From positions 3,038,001-3,102,000 of the forward strand of contig NZ_UGHR01000001.1 of assembly GCF_900451195.1 (NCBI RefSeq): 64,000 bases of DNA. Direction: 5' to 3'. Source of the stretch: Iodobacter fluviatilis. GTDB lineage: Bacteria; Pseudomonadota; Gammaproteobacteria; Burkholderiales; Chitinibacteraceae. The translations under genes and the position numbers were made by a program. The notes under the pieces are model-generated. The model was given only the letters and a program-made list of their open reading frames with translations, was not told where the DNA came from and did not search any database. Of the stretch, positions 8,245-16,692 are shown piece by piece; within the stretch, counting starts at the first letter, position 1, and every line of letters begins with the position of its first letter.

Positions 8245-9240
8245 TTACACCTTGAGTTTAATCACCGCACCTGGCCGGGAGCAGAGATTGAGCGGATTAG
8301 ATTGCGATTCGAGATCAATGCCCTTGCCATGCTGCATGATTTCTTGCGAGGTGTAATACGGCAGGCCATTGGTATTCACGGTTTCGATATGATCGGCCGG
8401 AGCGAAATGCGTCACAAATAACTCCGGTACGCCTTCCGGCACGGCATAGGCTTCGTCATCACCGACAAAAGCAACACCCCCCACTTTGCCGCGATAACGC
8501 TCAAAGACGCAGCCGCCAAATTCAATGACTTCCCGCGGCTCGCCACGCAATGCGGCAGCCAGCTCACTATTTAAATAAGTGGCTTCAAACGAATCATTGG
8601 AGAGCAAGGCTGACCAGAAATTCTTACCGCAAAACACTCGCACCCCTGTATGCGTCAGGGCGCCCAGCGCATCTTCGATCGCCTCATGGATTTCCAGACA
8701 CTTACTGCGTAAATGCATATCCGGCTTAGCCAGATCCATCGTAATCACAACCTGTTTAATACCAAACCGGTCATATAAATTAAGCAGCGGCGTCTTACCA
8801 TCCGCATCCAGAATCACGCCCTTGATGGCGCCAATGCGGTGAAACTCAATCGTGGCATCCAACTGGCGGCGATGTTTAGCCAGGCGTTTGGAAACAAGGT
8901 TTTGCACGGTTTCCAGTTCTGTTTCACTGCCAAACGCGCGCAATCCTTGCACTTCATCGGCGCGGATAGCGGAACGCTGTGGCAAATGGACCGTATTAAA
9001 CGGGATCAGCTCACGCCGGGTGCCACCCACGGTCTGGCCGGAGGATCCACGCTCGCCCGCCGATACCAGCGCGATCTTATCGCCGTCTTTTTCAATCTGA
9101 ACAGTGATCGTCGTGATGCCTTCTTCTTCAAACAAACCCAGCGCACCAATCCGCCCAGGGACATGCGGCATATTGTTAATGGCCAAGGTCAGGTTGGACA
9201 TTGAAAAGGCGCCATCATTAAAAATATCGATGCTAGCCAT
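8245..9240 (-). CDS. Major capsid protein (lambda gpE family)
   Basis: The product is 331 residues, close to lambda gpE. The sequence begins MASIDIFNDGAFSMSNLT and contains lambda-E-like blocks: TVGGTRRELIPFNTVHLP, GLRAFGSETELETVQNLV, KRLAKHRRQLDATIEFHRIGAIKG, FWSALLSNDSFEATYLN and the C-terminal GLPYYTSQEIMQHGKGIDLE. It builds the icosahedral head with HK97 fold. It follows the decoration gene after an intrinsic terminator at 9259-9281. Confidence 0.92.
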   Translation of the reverse strand: MASIDIFNDGAFSMSNLTLAINNMPHVPGRIGALGLFEEEGITTITVQIEKDGDKIALVSAGERGSSGQTVGGTRRELIPFNTVHLPQRSAIRADEVQGLRAFGSETELETVQNLVSKRLAKHRRQLDATIEFHRIGAIKGVILDADGKTPLLNLYDRFGIKQVVITMDLAKPDMHLRSKCLEIHEAIEDALGALTHTGVRVFCGKNFWSALLSNDSFEATYLNSELAAALRGEPREVIEFGGCVFERYRGKVGGVAFVGDDEAYAVPEGVPELFVTHFAPADHIETVNTNGLPYYTSQEIMQHGKGIDLESQSNPLNLCSRPGAVIKLKV

Positions 9241-9258
9241 GAGCGGCTTCCTTAAATG

Positions 9259-9281
9259 AAAAAACCCAGCAGCGCTGGGTT
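9259..9281 (-). terminator. Intrinsic terminator between decoration and major capsid genes
   Basis: On the minus strand AACCCAGC and GCTGGGTT form an 8-bp stem with a 3-base loop followed by a T run. It separates the decoration gene from the capsid gene within the head operon, so capsid expression must rely on readthrough, antitermination or a local promoter. Confidence 0.75.
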
Positions 9282-9304
9282 ATGGGTAGAGAGGGATATC
9301 GGCC

Positions 9305-9652
9305 TTAGCGGACGATAATGTGCAGTTCAGCCAGTTGCGCCGTGACCTGCGCATCTAAGCCGGTCAATTCGGCCGCACTGACCTCGGCCAGCCGGGCCGT
9401 AATCGTCACTTGCAAAGGCGCTTCGCGTTCTCCTGCCGGCGCATACAAGATGGCGGTGGCTTTAACCACCGCCTTACTGCCTTCAGCCGGTGTGGCATAG
9501 GCCGAATAGAGCTGAGTTTTTTCATCAAAAGAAAGAATCTGCCCAGAAGGCAAAGCAGGGCCGGCGGCCAGCTGCGCCAGATCGGCGCTCAGCGTGCCGA
9601 CGGTTGACAATAAATACTGACCCGCGCGGGCCTTTTGGGTAATGACGTTCAT
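9305..9652 (-). CDS. Head decoration protein (lambda gpD family)
   Basis: The product is 115 residues, similar in length to lambda gpD. It begins MNVITQKARAGQYLLSTVG and has LPSGQILSFDEKTQLYSAY and KAVVKATAILYAP, typical of trimeric capsid-stabilising proteins. It sits between the protease and major capsid genes exactly as lambda D does, and overlaps the protease stop by 4 bases. Confidence 0.82.
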   Translation of the reverse strand: MNVITQKARAGQYLLSTVGTLSADLAQLAAGPALPSGQILSFDEKTQLYSAYATPAEGSKAVVKATAILYAPAGEREAPLQVTITARLAEVSAAELTGLDAQVTAQLAELHIIVR

Positions 9653-10797
9653 GATAAACCTCGGATCGTGATGGGATTAGCCGCCGGACTGCGGCGCTGT
9701 GCATAAATACTGTGGGCATTCGGGCCGCAAGCAGTGGGTTTAATCGGCGTTTCATCGGGTGGCGTCGCATCCAGCTCTTCCCCCGCAGCCGTCACCAGTT
9801 TGTTAAATAATCGCTCCCGCGCTGCATCAATGCTGATCCCGGCGGCAATCAGGCTGGCCGCCATTTCTGGCAGCTTGGCCGTGAGCGTCATATCGCGAAT
9901 GGCGATCGCTTCATTCACGCTGTTCCGCACCGCCTGCTCGCTGGCCAGCGCCGAAACCGCCACCACCCGCATCACGGCGACACTGGGCAATTGAGCGCTA
10001 TTACATAACTCAGCGGCCAGCGCAGCCATGGCCACGGCATCAACCGCTTGAATAACCGGCTCAGGCTCAGAGGTTAAATCAGGGGGCACGCTCTCTGCCG
10101 AATCCTTTAGCGCCGCCATCAATGCCACCGGCGCATTACCCATCCGGCCCACCGCCGCAGTCATTGCTGCACTGGCCTGCATATTGACGGTCGGTGCAAT
10201 CTCATCAGCAAAGCCCAGCGCAAGCGACTCCTGCGCGGTCAGCCATGTGGTTTCGTTCATCATTTTGGACAGCGTATCCACATCCATCCCGCTGGCTTTC
10301 ACACGGTAGCAAGCGATCAGGCATTGCTTGGCCTGATCCATAAAATCAGCCACCGCACGCAAATCACCCGATTCCCCCATCGCCACCGTTGCTGGGTTAT
10401 GGATCATCAGCATGGCGTTGTCTGGCATCACCACTTTATGAGCGCCCATTGCAATTACACTGGCAATACTGGCGGCAAGGCCATCAATCCGAGCCGTCAC
10501 CCGATCCCCCATGCGGCGCAACACGTTATGAATGGCGAGGCCATCCCAGACATCGCCACCGATGCTGTTAATGGCCACCACCACCGGCCGCTTGCCATCA
10601 TCGGCCGCATTCAGATCACGGATAAAATCGGCAGCACGAATCCCCCAGTCACCGATCTGATCGTATAAAAACACTTCGATCGGTGCATCAGGCTTGCCTT
10701 CCGCCGCATTACGAATGCTGTACCAGCTGCTGCCACTGCCATCGCCAGCCGATGCGGCACTATTCATCAGCCGCGGGTCGTTATTTTTAATCTTCAT
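9649..10797 (-). CDS. ClpP-fold prohead protease (lambda gpC-like), probably with internal scaffold
   Basis: The product is 382 residues from MKIKNNDPRLMNSAASAG; AAGGA sits 5 bases before this ATG, and a second ATG lies directly upstream. Residues about 20-210 have the ClpP/crotonase fold: AINSIGGDVWDGLAIHNVL, the nucleophile motif GLAASIASVIAMG and the catalytic-His motif MLMIHNP. The remaining 170 residues are helical and Ala-rich, as expected for a C-terminal scaffold like lambda Nu3. The enzyme matures the prohead. It overlaps the portal gene by 11 bases. Confidence 0.88.
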   Translation of the reverse strand: MKIKNNDPRLMNSAASAGDGSGSSWYSIRNAAEGKPDAPIEVFLYDQIGDWGIRAADFIRDLNAADDGKRPVVVAINSIGGDVWDGLAIHNVLRRMGDRVTARIDGLAASIASVIAMGAHKVVMPDNAMLMIHNPATVAMGESGDLRAVADFMDQAKQCLIACYRVKASGMDVDTLSKMMNETTWLTAQESLALGFADEIAPTVNMQASAAMTAAVGRMGNAPVALMAALKDSAESVPPDLTSEPEPVIQAVDAVAMAALAAELCNSAQLPSVAVMRVVAVSALASEQAVRNSVNEAIAIRDMTLTAKLPEMAASLIAAGISIDAARERLFNKLVTAAGEELDATPPDETPIKPTACGPNAHSIYAQRRSPAANPITIRGLS

Positions 10798-12250
10798 CAT
10801 TTTCCTTAGGAGATCCGTCTGCTGCCTCAACAAGGCGGGCATCAGAATCAAAATGCAGCTTCATCCGGTCTGCCCGGGCGTTGTCTTCTTCGATCTCACG
10901 ATCGATCGTTTCAGGGTCTTCACCGCGTTTAAGAATGACGGCAGAGCGGCTGGTAAACCCAGCCCGCACCAGTTTTTGGTCGGCTTGCACGTCTTGTACC
11001 GGGTGCAAATACGGCCAGCCTTGCGGCACCCAATTAGTGCGGCGATAAACGCGCGGATGATTGGCATAGCCCGGCAACACAATCGCCCCCGACAGCACCG
11101 CCATATCCATCCAGGCATTGCGGGTGGGCCTGCACAACTGATGCACAAAAACACCGTGCTGCCGTTGCTCTACCCTGCGGCGAAATTCATTCAAAATGAC
11201 GCGCATCACTCGATCACTGATATTGCGTAAGTCACCAGAGAGCAGTTCATAAGGCAAGCCAATCCCGGCCGCGACCGCCGCCAGTTGCTGGCGCATAAAT
11301 TCGTCATAGTTATTGCCAGCATCCGGCGGTTTAGAAAACGCCACTTCTTCGCCCGGCTCCAGCTCTTGCATGGTGCCGGGCTCTAAACCCACCATCGAAA
11401 AGCCCTGTGATTCCGACGCCTGCATCCCGGGAAACATCGCGCCTTCCGGACTGGGCTTACTGATAAAACCAGCAAACAGATTGGCCACCTCTTGCCGGAA
11501 CAACACCGCATCATCGAATTCATCCAGCGTTTTCATACGCAGCAAAACGGGTGCCAGATGCGGCACACCCCGCAGCTGCCCCGGTCGGGTAGGTTCAAAG
11601 ATATGCAGGATCTGACTGGCCTCGATGCGGATCAGATCGTTATAAATGCCCAGCCCCCGCTCCCCCGGATGGCTGCGATACATCCAATAGGCAACGCGCT
11701 GGCCGGTTTGATTAAATTCAATTCCCTGCCGAATATCATTGCCATTGAGCGCCTTGCCATTTTTGTCATGCGGGATAAACTCCGGCTCCAGAATCTGAAT
11801 TTGCAAAGGCACCGCCAACCCTTCCTTCAGGCTACGCGGCCGCAGGCGTACAAAGCACTCGCCCGACTCAAACATCGAACGAGCCGCCAGCAGCTGCTGA
11901 CCATAAAAATCCAGCTGGCCGTCAGCATCCGATTCCTCGCACCAATCACCCCATAAATCCTGTAATTCACGGCGAATAGTCGCGTCCGAATGCTTAGGCA
12001 TCGGCACAATGCCGGTGCCAATATGATTACTGCCCAGCTTATCCAGTGCCGTGGCGGCGTAAGGATCATTACGAACTGCCGCCCGGCTGCGATTTCGCAG
12101 TGTTTGTAAGCCTGCACTGCCGGTGCTGACTGGCCCGTTGCCACCGGGTTGCCAGTTGGCCGCCCGGCGCCCTTGCCCCGCCCCGTCATAGCTATTTTTT
12201 AAACGCGCCGGCAGGATAAACCCCTTAGAAGCCAGTGCTGAATAAGCCAT
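10787..12250 (-). CDS. Portal protein (lambda gpB family)
   Basis: The product is 487 residues. Lambda-portal hallmarks are visible: an N-terminal RNRSRAAVRNDPYAATALDKL with IGTGIVP, QLLAARSMFESGECFVRLRP, the central IRIEASQILHIFEPTRPGQLRGVP, and YDEFMRQQLAAVAAGIGLPYEL. The dodecameric portal forms the DNA entry vertex and recruits terminase. Its start overlaps the W-like joiner stop by one base. Confidence 0.93.
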   Translation of the reverse strand: MAYSALASKGFILPARLKNSYDGAGQGRRAANWQPGGNGPVSTGSAGLQTLRNRSRAAVRNDPYAATALDKLGSNHIGTGIVPMPKHSDATIRRELQDLWGDWCEESDADGQLDFYGQQLLAARSMFESGECFVRLRPRSLKEGLAVPLQIQILEPEFIPHDKNGKALNGNDIRQGIEFNQTGQRVAYWMYRSHPGERGLGIYNDLIRIEASQILHIFEPTRPGQLRGVPHLAPVLLRMKTLDEFDDAVLFRQEVANLFAGFISKPSPEGAMFPGMQASESQGFSMVGLEPGTMQELEPGEEVAFSKPPDAGNNYDEFMRQQLAAVAAGIGLPYELLSGDLRNISDRVMRVILNEFRRRVEQRQHGVFVHQLCRPTRNAWMDMAVLSGAIVLPGYANHPRVYRRTNWVPQGWPYLHPVQDVQADQKLVRAGFTSRSAVILKRGEDPETIDREIEEDNARADRMKLHFDSDARLVEAADGSPKENDED

Positions 12251-12459
12251 CAGATCCCCTTTCCGGCATGAAACATCCGGTGCTGACGCGTTTTAGCATG
12301 GCCCGCTTGTGCCGACAGATCACTGATCGCGAGATGCCTGGCCGCAATCAGCTCAGAAATATTGCGGTATTCAACCCGGCGGTCTGCGTACTGAATCACC
12401 CGCTCGCCCCGGGCGATGGCTTTATTGATTGCGTCCAGATCTTGCTGAGTAAATGCCAT
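12250..12459 (-). CDS. Head-tail joining protein gpW (lambda type)
   Basis: The product is 69 residues, matching lambda gpW (68). It begins MAFTQQDLDAINKAIARGER and continues with RVEYRNISELIAARHLAIS, the two-helix-plus-hairpin gpW fold. It lies between the large terminase and portal genes as in lambda and stabilises DNA in the filled head before tail joining. Confidence 0.85.
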   Translation of the reverse strand: MAFTQQDLDAINKAIARGERVIQYADRRVEYRNISELIAARHLAISDLSAQAGHAKTRQHRMFHAGKGI

Positions 12460-12460
12460 A

Positions 12461-14410
12461 TTAACGTCGCTTCAAATAGCCAGAGCGCGCCACTCGGCGA
12501 GCTGCAATGTGAGGGTCAAAAACAAAAGACCCCGCAGTTGCGGGGTCTCGTCGGGATGATGCGTGGGCTTGCGCCGGTTTGGGCTCATCAAATAAGCCTG
12601 TTTGCGCATAGCGCATCTTCAGCGCATTCCAATCGGCTTGCTGAAAACGGTGCAAGCCCATGTAATGCGCCATCGCTAAGCTATATACGGTTAAATCCAG
12701 TACCTCATTACGGTCTGATTTGGCCTTGGTCCAGTCGGTGATTTCACGGCCTTTAATAAAGCGCCGAATCTTGCGCTCTACTGTCAGCTGATCGTAGTAC
12801 TCACTGGGCAGATCTTTACTAAAGTGCTGAGCGCCCGGCCCGTCGAGCAGCTTAAAGCGGTTATAAATCCAGTCTTTAGCGGTGTCGGTTCCGATCATCC
12901 ACAGCTCACAGCCGCCTTTATCGGTGGTTCCACGCCAGGTGACATCCACTTTGCTGGCCCGCGCCGCCAGAATCGGCCGGCCACGCTTACTCTCGCCTTT
13001 AATCGCCAGCACATGCCGATAACGGCGCAGCCGGCAGAACTGATACACCTCCTGCGTGTGATGGCCCCCGGTATCGATGGCCGTCGCAGAAATCCCCATA
13101 CTCTGGCCATGCGGGTGAATAAATTCCTTCTTTAATTCTTCATCCAGCATTTCCCATGAGCGCTCTTCGGCCGGATCACACATCATCACCCGATGATCGA
13201 TGGTCCAGCTTTCTAGCCCTTCGCCCCAGCCTTTAATCAACAGCTCCAAGCGGTTGGCCTGCACGTCCACGGAGGCCGTCAGAATCAACACACCCAGCGG
13301 AAGACTGCGTAAGGCGTAGTCCTCGGCCCGCGCCATCAGCTCGCTGCCTCGGGTGCGCTCTTGCGCGTTATCCCAGACCTGCGCCAGCCGTGTATTGTAA
13401 AAAACCTGCATCGGCTCCGGGTCTCCCCGCTGTAATGCAATGGCGGCTTTTTCATATTGCTTCAACAATGAGCCCCAGGACACCCAGCCAAGCGGCATAT
13501 TTAAAGCATTAATCTGGAAGGATTCGGTTTCCCCGTCTCCCGCAGCACCGGCCCGCCACTCACCGGCAGGCAGCATCGCTGTTTTATGGTGTTCATCAAT
13601 CAGGCAACCGCTGGCGGTGCACACATAGTGGGCCTCGCTGTGGTCAGAATTCCAGCGCAACTGCTCAAACACCAGCGTCTGAAATTCACCGCAATGCGGG
13701 CAGCCTACAAAAAATCGCTGCTGCGTGCCTTCCAGATACAGATCGTTAATCCGGCTGGAGCCTTCCAGCGTGGGAGAACTGGAATAATAAATTTTAGCGT
13801 TACGGCCAAAGGTACTGGTGCGCGCCTCGGCCAAATCAACCGGGTCGCCTTCTTCATTCACATTACGTTCCCAGCGATCAATCTCATCGCCGTATAAATA
13901 GCGCGCACTGACTTCGGCCAGATTAGCAGCCGAGCCCGCGGTGGTAATCATTAAAGTGCCGCCTGCAAATTCTTTGGTATCGATGGTATTGCGGCTGTCA
14001 CGGCTCCGTGGGGAGGCGACTTTTTCGCGCAGCACGGGAATGGCGTCGATGTTTTTACCAATGCGCCCAGACAAACGCTTGGCCAGATTTAATGACGGCT
14101 CCAGCGCCAGAATATTGCTGGGTGCCATATGGATTACTGCGCACATCCAGTTTAAAAACACCTGCGTCTTCAGCATCTGCGATGCCCCCATCACCACAAC
14201 CCGGCGACAAGGATGCGTCGGAGAGAGCACCCGCATCACCTGCTGCGCATACGGCGTGCGACGGGTTAAATACTTACCCGGCTCTGCCGCCCCTGAATCG
14301 GTGGGGATCCGCTGGTATTTGTCGGCCCATTCATCAATCCATAAAGCCGGATCGGGCATCAGCCCAGCGGCAAAGCCCTCAAGATAAGTGGCAAATCCGT
14401 CTGCATACAT
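12461..14410 (-). CDS. Terminase large subunit (lambda gpA family)
   Basis: The product is 649 residues, as lambda gpA (641). The N-terminal ATPase has an adapted Walker A at about residues 71-82 (VVVMGASQMLKT) and a Walker B at 173-178 (YGDEID). The C-terminal nuclease domain includes TASVDVQANRLELLIKGWG and ATAIDTGGHHTQEVYQFC with acidic metal ligands. It cuts and pumps DNA into proheads. The downstream joiner gene starts one base after its stop. The gpA type implies cos packaging. Confidence 0.94.
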   Translation of the reverse strand: MYADGFATYLEGFAAGLMPDPALWIDEWADKYQRIPTDSGAAEPGKYLTRRTPYAQQVMRVLSPTHPCRRVVVMGASQMLKTQVFLNWMCAVIHMAPSNILALEPSLNLAKRLSGRIGKNIDAIPVLREKVASPRSRDSRNTIDTKEFAGGTLMITTAGSAANLAEVSARYLYGDEIDRWERNVNEEGDPVDLAEARTSTFGRNAKIYYSSSPTLEGSSRINDLYLEGTQQRFFVGCPHCGEFQTLVFEQLRWNSDHSEAHYVCTASGCLIDEHHKTAMLPAGEWRAGAAGDGETESFQINALNMPLGWVSWGSLLKQYEKAAIALQRGDPEPMQVFYNTRLAQVWDNAQERTRGSELMARAEDYALRSLPLGVLILTASVDVQANRLELLIKGWGEGLESWTIDHRVMMCDPAEERSWEMLDEELKKEFIHPHGQSMGISATAIDTGGHHTQEVYQFCRLRRYRHVLAIKGESKRGRPILAARASKVDVTWRGTTDKGGCELWMIGTDTAKDWIYNRFKLLDGPGAQHFSKDLPSEYYDQLTVERKIRRFIKGREITDWTKAKSDRNEVLDLTVYSLAMAHYMGLHRFQQADWNALKMRYAQTGLFDEPKPAQAHASSRRDPATAGSFVFDPHIAARRVARSGYLKRR

Positions 14411-14420
14411 CGTGGGGTCC

Positions 14421-15011
14421 TTAACTCATGGCGCGGTCCATATCGTCCTTGCCCAGTTTTGAAACGTCTTCCAGCGTTTTACGCAGGCGCTCAGTTAAAA
14501 GCTGCTCCAGCACCCACGGATCAGTGATCGCGGCGAGATCAGACGAGATTTGTTTGGGTACACCCAGTAAGGTATCGCGCAAAAGACGGCCATAGCGGTG
14601 AGCAGCATCGTGCACCGCCTGCCGGTCCACCGTTTGCTGGCAGACACGCTCGTATTCCACCTTGGCCAATTTAGCCAGATAGCCTTCACGACTGGTACGG
14701 GCTTCCTGAAAGTCAGTAAACATCAGCTCGCCAGGCAAAGGCGCTGCAGCGGTTTTAACCGGCAGCACCGGCCTGTCGGCGTGAACTTCGTCGTACACAT
14801 CGCGCTGGATCCGCGCCTGCTCATGCCGCTGCCGCACGCCCTCTTTTGCGGGGTCGATGGTTTTACCGATCAGCGCCAAGGTAGCGGCACCATCGACTTT
14901 CTTACCATCGGGGGAAAGAATTAAACGGCCTGTTTTTAACAGCTTGGTCACATAGCTGGGCGACCAGCCTTGCGAATCCGCAAAGGCCTTCTTGCTCAGA
15001 TATGGGTCCAT
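14421..15011 (-). CDS. Terminase small subunit (Nu1-like)
   Basis: The product is 196 residues. The N-terminus is a winged helix of the Nu1/MerR-like kind: YLSKKAFADSQGWSPSYVTKLLKTGRLILSPDG. The C-terminal half is helical (ARIQRDVYDEV, YLAKLAKVEYERVCQQ, YGRLLRDTLLGVPKQIS). Nu1 recognises cosB and loads the large subunit. The gene ends 11 bases before the large subunit. Immediately upstream lies a block of phased TTTCAC repeats that could be its binding site. Confidence 0.85.
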   Translation of the reverse strand: MDPYLSKKAFADSQGWSPSYVTKLLKTGRLILSPDGKKVDGAATLALIGKTIDPAKEGVRQRHEQARIQRDVYDEVHADRPVLPVKTAAAPLPGELMFTDFQEARTSREGYLAKLAKVEYERVCQQTVDRQAVHDAAHRYGRLLRDTLLGVPKQISSDLAAITDPWVLEQLLTERLRKTLEDVSKLGKDDMDRAMS

Positions 15012-15013
15012 GC

Positions 15014-15077
15014 TTTCACCGATTATTTTAGGATTTCACTCGATTTCACCTGAGGTGAAATTTCACTAACTTCACCC
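15014..15077. promoter_or_regulatory. Phased TTTCAC repeats and palindrome; candidate cosB/terminase or regulator site
   Basis: TTTCACc/t or CTTCACc copies start at 15014, 15034, 15044, 15061 and 15070, with spacings of 20, 10, 17 and 9 bases, mostly on one face of the helix. The copies at 15043-15061 form an inverted repeat with 8-bp arms (ATTTCACC / GGTGAAAT) and TGA centre. The block begins just inside the 5' end of the small terminase gene. That position fits either a cosB-like packaging site or a late-promoter operator. Confidence 0.45.
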
Positions 15078-15085
15078 GACAGCCA

Positions 15086-15328
15086 CTAAGAAGAAGCTGC
15101 GAGTCCTAGGCCCCGTACTGCCTCGGAAAGTGCTAGGGTCCCCGGCTGTAAATTGAAACCTCCATTCAGACCGTGACTGACACGGCCATCATCAGCACAT
15201 TCATAAAAAAACACCCAATCAGCAGCATGCGGTAAGGACCATTGAGTTATCAAATATTGATGTCCTGGCACGCTGCTGATTGAATGCTTGAAATGCATAT
15301 AAAAACCCATTGGGCTGACGGCCAGCAC
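15086..15328 (-). CDS. Possible small hypothetical phage protein
   Basis: The ORF encodes up to 80 residues (MLAVSPMGFYMHFKHSISS...). No family is recognised and no clear ribosome site precedes any of its ATG codons. Amino-acid use looks plausible (HQYLITQWSLPHAADWVFF) and the interval is otherwise empty. In related phages an HNH nuclease often lies here, but no HNH motif is visible. Low confidence that it is expressed. Confidence 0.3.
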   Translation of the reverse strand: MLAVSPMGFYMHFKHSISSVPGHQYLITQWSLPHAADWVFFYECADDGRVSHGLNGGFNLQPGTLALSEAVRGLGLAASS

Positions 15329-15412
15329 TAAAACGCATTCAAGCTGAATGCGTACGATTGGGGATCTGGGGGCTGGCCATCAAGCCGATGGGTTCAAACG
15401 ACGGGCAACAAA

Positions 15413-15436
15413 AAAGCCCCGATTTCTCAGGGCTTT
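15413..15436 (-). terminator. Intrinsic terminator after the early operon
   Basis: AAAGCCC and GGGCTTT form a 7-bp stem; on the minus strand it is followed by TTTTTT. It lies about 100 bases after the stop of the 15534-16031 gene, marking the end of the early/replication operon before the terminase genes. The plus-strand side also has a T run, so it may act both ways. Confidence 0.8.
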
Positions 15437-15533
15437 GTATTTTTTAGGCGTAATTGTATCCGCTGCAAATATGATAGTTTTGTTCCATTACGAAGTCAAG
15501 AAATAGCCTCATATATTTGCCCATAGCCGGTTG

Positions 15534-16031
15534 TTATACAGCTTCACAGTACTCCTCTGAGCCATACATACAGCGCTCAAGGAGACATTTATGCTGAGTT
15601 TCTAACCGTTCATACGCTGCGTGCATTAGCATATTCAAGCGTTTAAATACTTCAATTTCATATCGGTACGCAGTAACGTGACCAACTAAATGGCGCTTGC
15701 CCAGCTCCCTGCAGCTAGGACCTTCACTTGTAGCCCACTTCCGTACCAGTTCAACATCAGTACTTCGCCCAAATTTACTGGGCAGCTTTGTCGCTAGGTA
15801 AATCATTTCTGTATCACGCTGCAGATGTAACGCCCATAAAGCCGCCCTTTCTTCTACACACAACCTACCCACCTTAGCCAACACCATAGCGGCCTGATAG
15901 CGCTGATCTTCCATACTCATGGCACCAAAACCTGCCCCAGTTTGTTCACCATAAGTCGCGATTTTAATGCCTGCCGAACACTCAATTTGAAACGCCCAAG
16001 CCAGTAAAGCTTTAATATTTTTGAATTGCAT
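15534..16031 (-). CDS. Hypothetical phage protein at end of early operon (possible late regulator)
   Basis: The product is 165 residues from MQFKNIKALLAWAFQIEC, with GGGGA upstream. I do not recognise a family with certainty. It is alpha-helical, with Cys and His residues in the C-terminal half, including SEGPSCRELGKRHLVGHVTAYRYEIE, which resembles a helix-turn-helix, and a Cys-rich tail (HKCLLERCMYGSEEYCEAV). Position as the last early gene before terminase is where lambdoid phages keep Q-type or other late activators, so a regulatory role is possible but unproven. Confidence 0.55.
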   Translation of the reverse strand: MQFKNIKALLAWAFQIECSAGIKIATYGEQTGAGFGAMSMEDQRYQAAMVLAKVGRLCVEERAALWALHLQRDTEMIYLATKLPSKFGRSTDVELVRKWATSEGPSCRELGKRHLVGHVTAYRYEIEVFKRLNMLMHAAYERLETQHKCLLERCMYGSEEYCEAV

Positions 16032-16103
16032 TATTGTCCCCAATCATTCCCCGAGGCTCTTAGCCCGATCATTGTCAGGCTTTATTTTTGGTACTGCGCG
16101 TAC

Positions 16104-16691
16104 TTAAGCGACGATCATTTGCGCTCTTAATGCGGCCATGGCTTCATCCCTAGCAAAGCGGGTGGCCCGCTGAAAGATCTTTACCGGCTCTGCTGCCGGA
16201 ATCGCCGGGCAATGCGCTGCTTCCAGCCGCCGGGCATAAACCTCAATCCAGCGCACCTTGGTTTTACTGCGGTAAAAAGCAGAGCGCAGCGTGGTAAAGC
16301 CAAAATCAAATGCCGCCCAATATAATTCCGGGCTGCTCCAGCTGGCCATCAAAGGATCAGGTGATTGCGCATTGCGCTTGGCTTCTTCAAAAGCGATCGC
16401 ATAATCTGTTTCAGGCCTGCACATTGCCGCCAGCTCCCCCAAGCTGGGCGGTAATGATTCGGCCTTTAACTGGCCGCGCAAACGATCCAAAGCCAGCCGC
16501 ATCCATTGCCACTTGATGCCCTCGGCGTACAAATAGGCGGCGGCTTCATCTTGCCAAGCAATCACGGCAGCCTCATCTGAAAACAAAACCTGCCATCTCG
16601 CGCCATACATTGCCGCCAATCGCTGCCGTAAGACGATCACCGGCACAAAACCATCCGCCCCGGCTGGGCGATTCCATGCATTTTTGCTCAT
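16104..16691 (-). CDS. Replication protein P-like (second copy)
   Basis: The product is 195 residues. It shows the lambda P-like pattern: an N-terminal region, LDRLRGQLKAESLPPSLGEL followed by AAMCRPETDYAIAFEEA, then SSPELYWAAFDFGFTTLRSAF and RWIEVYARRLE. P-type proteins load the host DnaB helicase at the phage origin. It begins directly after the stop of another gene with the same overall pattern (16693-17508), so this phage carries two tandem P-like genes. Confidence 0.55.
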   Translation of the reverse strand: MSKNAWNRPAGADGFVPVIVLRQRLAAMYGARWQVLFSDEAAVIAWQDEAAAYLYAEGIKWQWMRLALDRLRGQLKAESLPPSLGELAAMCRPETDYAIAFEEAKRNAQSPDPLMASWSSPELYWAAFDFGFTTLRSAFYRSKTKVRWIEVYARRLEAAHCPAIPAAEPVKIFQRATRFARDEAMAALRAQMIVA

Positions 16692-16692
16692 A

